Positions 14,312 to 15,357 of a stretch of 15,357 nt of DNA are shown one piece after another; the first letter of the stretch is position 1, and each line of letters opens with the position of its first letter. The stretch is from an uncultured Marmoricola sp. (GTDB lineage Bacteria > Actinomycetota > Actinomycetes > Propionibacteriales > Nocardioidaceae). The notes below the pieces were generated by a model. That model ran no database searches and had not been told where the DNA came from. It saw only the letters and a list, made by a program, of their open reading frames with translations. The DNA lies in the NCBI RefSeq assembly GCF_943913695.1, contig NZ_CALTZE010000095.1, positions 1 through 15,357 on the forward strand, given 5' to 3'. The translations under genes were made by a program, and so were the position numbers.

Positions 14312-14321
14312 AGCCTAATAT
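14312..14321. promoter_or_regulatory. Overlapping divergent -10 boxes of fdxA and the GNAT gene
   Basis: On the plus strand TAATAT (14316-14321) is 6 nt before the GTG at 14328. On the minus strand TAGGCT (14317-14312) lies about 57 nt before the fdxA start. The two hexamers share two base pairs, so RNA polymerase could not occupy both at once. No -35 box is convincing on either side. Confidence 0.45.
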
Positions 14322-14327
14322 CCCTCC

Positions 14328-15357
14328 GTGACCGACTCCGACCGGCCCACGCTGGGTGAGCACGTGGTCGGGCAGAGGGTCGTCGTACGCCGCCTCGTGC
14401 GCGGCGAGACCGGACCCTCCGGAGGTCCGGCGATGACCGACGTGCTCGGCACCTGCGAGGCCTGGCCCTCCGCTCGCGACGGCGAGGTGGTGATCCGTCG
14501 TGAGCGCGGCGACCGGGTGCGTATCCCGCTCACCGACGTCGTCGCCGGCAAGCCGGTGCCGCCGCGTCCCTCGCGCCACGCGCGGCTCGACGCCGCCGAG
14601 GCCGACCGGCTCGCGCTGCCGGGCTGGCCGGCAGTGGAGACCGAGCCGCTCGGCGCGTGGCTGCTGCGGGCCTCCGAGGGCTACACCAACCGCGGCAACT
14701 CCGTGCTCGCCCTCGGCGAGCCTCCTGACGACGCCGCCCGCCGCGTCGAGCAGTGGTACGCCGCTCGCTCGCTGCCGGCGCAGGCCCACGTGCTGCCCGG
14801 CAGCAGCGCCGAGGCGGCGCTGCGCGAGGCCGGCTGGACGGCCTACGAGCACACCCTGCTGCTGCTCGCCTCTCCCGCGCGGCTGCGGCGGCGTCTGGAG
14901 GCGCCCGAGGTCGAGGTCACCCTCGGCGCGCGGCTCGACGACGGGTGGCTGGCCACCGACCCGCGTACGGCGCGGCAGCCGGCGGTCGCGCGACGTGTGC
15001 TGGAGCTGCGCGAGGGGCAGCAGCAGGTGTGGTTTGCCACGGTGCGCGAGGGCACCGACGTCGTGGCCCGCGGGCGGGGCGTGGTGCACGGCGACTGGCT
15101 CGGGCTGGCCTCGCTCTGGACCCGGGAGGACCGGCGCCGCCGGGGCCTGGGGCGCGCGGTGCTCGACGAGCTCGTGGCCGCGGGCAGCGAGCTGGGGGCC
15201 ACCACGGCCTACCTCCAGGTCGTGACCGACAACCTCGACGCCCGGCGGCTCTACGCCGCCCTCGGCTTCGAGGAGCACCACGACTACGCCTACCTGCACC
15301 CAGGCGACTGTCCCGGCTCAGTCGCCGCGGCCGCCGCCCCCGCCGCCACCACCGTTG
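14328..15357 (+). CDS. GNAT-family N-acetyltransferase, 3' end outside the window
   Basis: An open frame of 343 complete codons with no stop before the window edge. Residues 1-75 are a beta-rich N-terminal part (GQRVVVRRLVRGETGPSGG, then TDVLGTCEAW and RIPLTDVVAGKPV), as in actinobacterial GNAT proteins with an added N-terminal domain. Residues 85-215 resemble a degenerate first GNAT-like half (PLGAWLLRASEGYTNRGNSVL, EAALREAGWTAYEHTLLLL). Residues 220-325 form the acetyltransferase half: GLASLWTREDRRRRGLG with the acetyl-CoA loop near 262-272, then VVTDNLDARRLYAALGFEEHHDYAYLHP. The substrate is unknown. The GTG at 14328 follows TAATAT by 6 nt without a ribosome site, suggesting a leaderless message. 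Residues after YLHP (SVAAAAAPAATTV) are low complexity and unlike a GNAT end. A possible minus-strand gene overlaps this part. Confidence 0.8.
   Translation, partial: MTDSDRPTLGEHVVGQRVVVRRLVRGETGPSGGPAMTDVLGTCEAWPSARDGEVVIRRERGDRVRIPLTDVVAGKPVPPRPSRHARLDAAEADRLALPGWPAVETEPLGAWLLRASEGYTNRGNSVLALGEPPDDAARRVEQWYAARSLPAQAHVLPGSSAEAALREAGWTAYEHTLLLLASPARLRRRLEAPEVEVTLGARLDDGWLATDPRTARQPAVARRVLELREGQQQVWFATVREGTDVVARGRGVVHGDWLGLASLWTREDRRRRGLGRAVLDELVAAGSELGATTAYLQVVTDNLDARRLYAALGFEEHHDYAYLHPGDCPGSVAAAAAPAATTV
15318..15357 (-). CDS. Possible Gly-rich C-terminus of a minus-strand gene (partial)
   Basis: Read on the minus strand from the window edge, 13 codons encode an Asn followed by eight Gly, then Arg-Gly-Asp and a TGA at 15320-15318. 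Gly-rich tails ending this way occur on some actinobacterial surface or RNA-binding proteins. Only the tail is in the window, so no product can be named, and it may be chance in GC-rich sequence. Confidence 0.3.
   Translation of the reverse strand, partial: NGGGGGGGGRGD

Noticed and set aside
14328..15299. Minus-strand extension of the ferredoxin frame up to 15299
   Set aside because: The strong AAGGAGG before GTG 14255 and the usual 107-aa ferredoxin length fix the start; the extension is antisense to the GNAT gene.

Overview
The window looks like chromosomal DNA from a high-GC Gram-positive actinobacterium, probably close to Nocardioides (Propionibacteriales). Evidence: very GC-rich composition, frequent GTG starts, many 4-nt GTGA stop/start overlaps, several probable leaderless promoters (TAGgCT-like -10 box 6-7 nt before the start codon), the actinobacterial forms of DapD, DapC and 7Fe ferredoxin, and a type VII secretion-like protein architecture. 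The genus is an inference from gene content. The window is gene-dense: no stretch over about 130 bases lacks a gene, and I saw no tRNA, rRNA, insertion sequence or CRISPR array.

Layout. (1) 67-1281 (+): serA-type phosphoglycerate dehydrogenase with ACT domain. (2) 1304-3972 (-): a coupled pair, a lipoprotein followed by a 558-aa protein with a WXG-like helical N-terminus, a beta-propeller-like middle and an EspC-like C-terminus ending in a YxxxD motif. (3) 4029-4742 (-): a divergent CutC-family protein, head-to-head with a small Cys/His-rich protein at 4735-5094 (+). (4) 5098-5188: a large nested palindrome in a convergent intergenic region. (5) 10648 down to 5214 (-): coxS-coxL-coxM-coxG followed by a GntR/HutC-type regulator. 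The AYRGAGR active-site loop and the S-L-M order identify this as a form II ('CoxL-like') molybdenum hydroxylase, not proven CO dehydrogenase. (6) 10779-12818 (+): dapD, then a membrane-anchored lysozyme-fold-like protein whose C-terminal tail is encoded by six 21-bp tandem repeats. (7) 14255 down to 12811 (-): ferredoxin fdxA and dapC, translationally coupled. (8) 14328-15357 (+): a GNAT acetyltransferase running off the window, possibly meeting a Gly-rich C-terminus of a minus-strand gene.

How the genes fit together. dapD and dapC catalyse successive steps of the succinylase branch of diaminopimelate/lysine synthesis and converge on the repeat array. coxSLM should form the Fe-S/Mo/FAD enzyme, with CoxG as a tail-anchored membrane or quinone-linked partner and the GntR protein as candidate local regulator. 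The most unusual items are the WXG-propeller-EspC protein with its lipoprotein partner, the nested palindrome, the repeat-encoded tail, and a recurrent GGCGTAC heptamer scattered through coding DNA.
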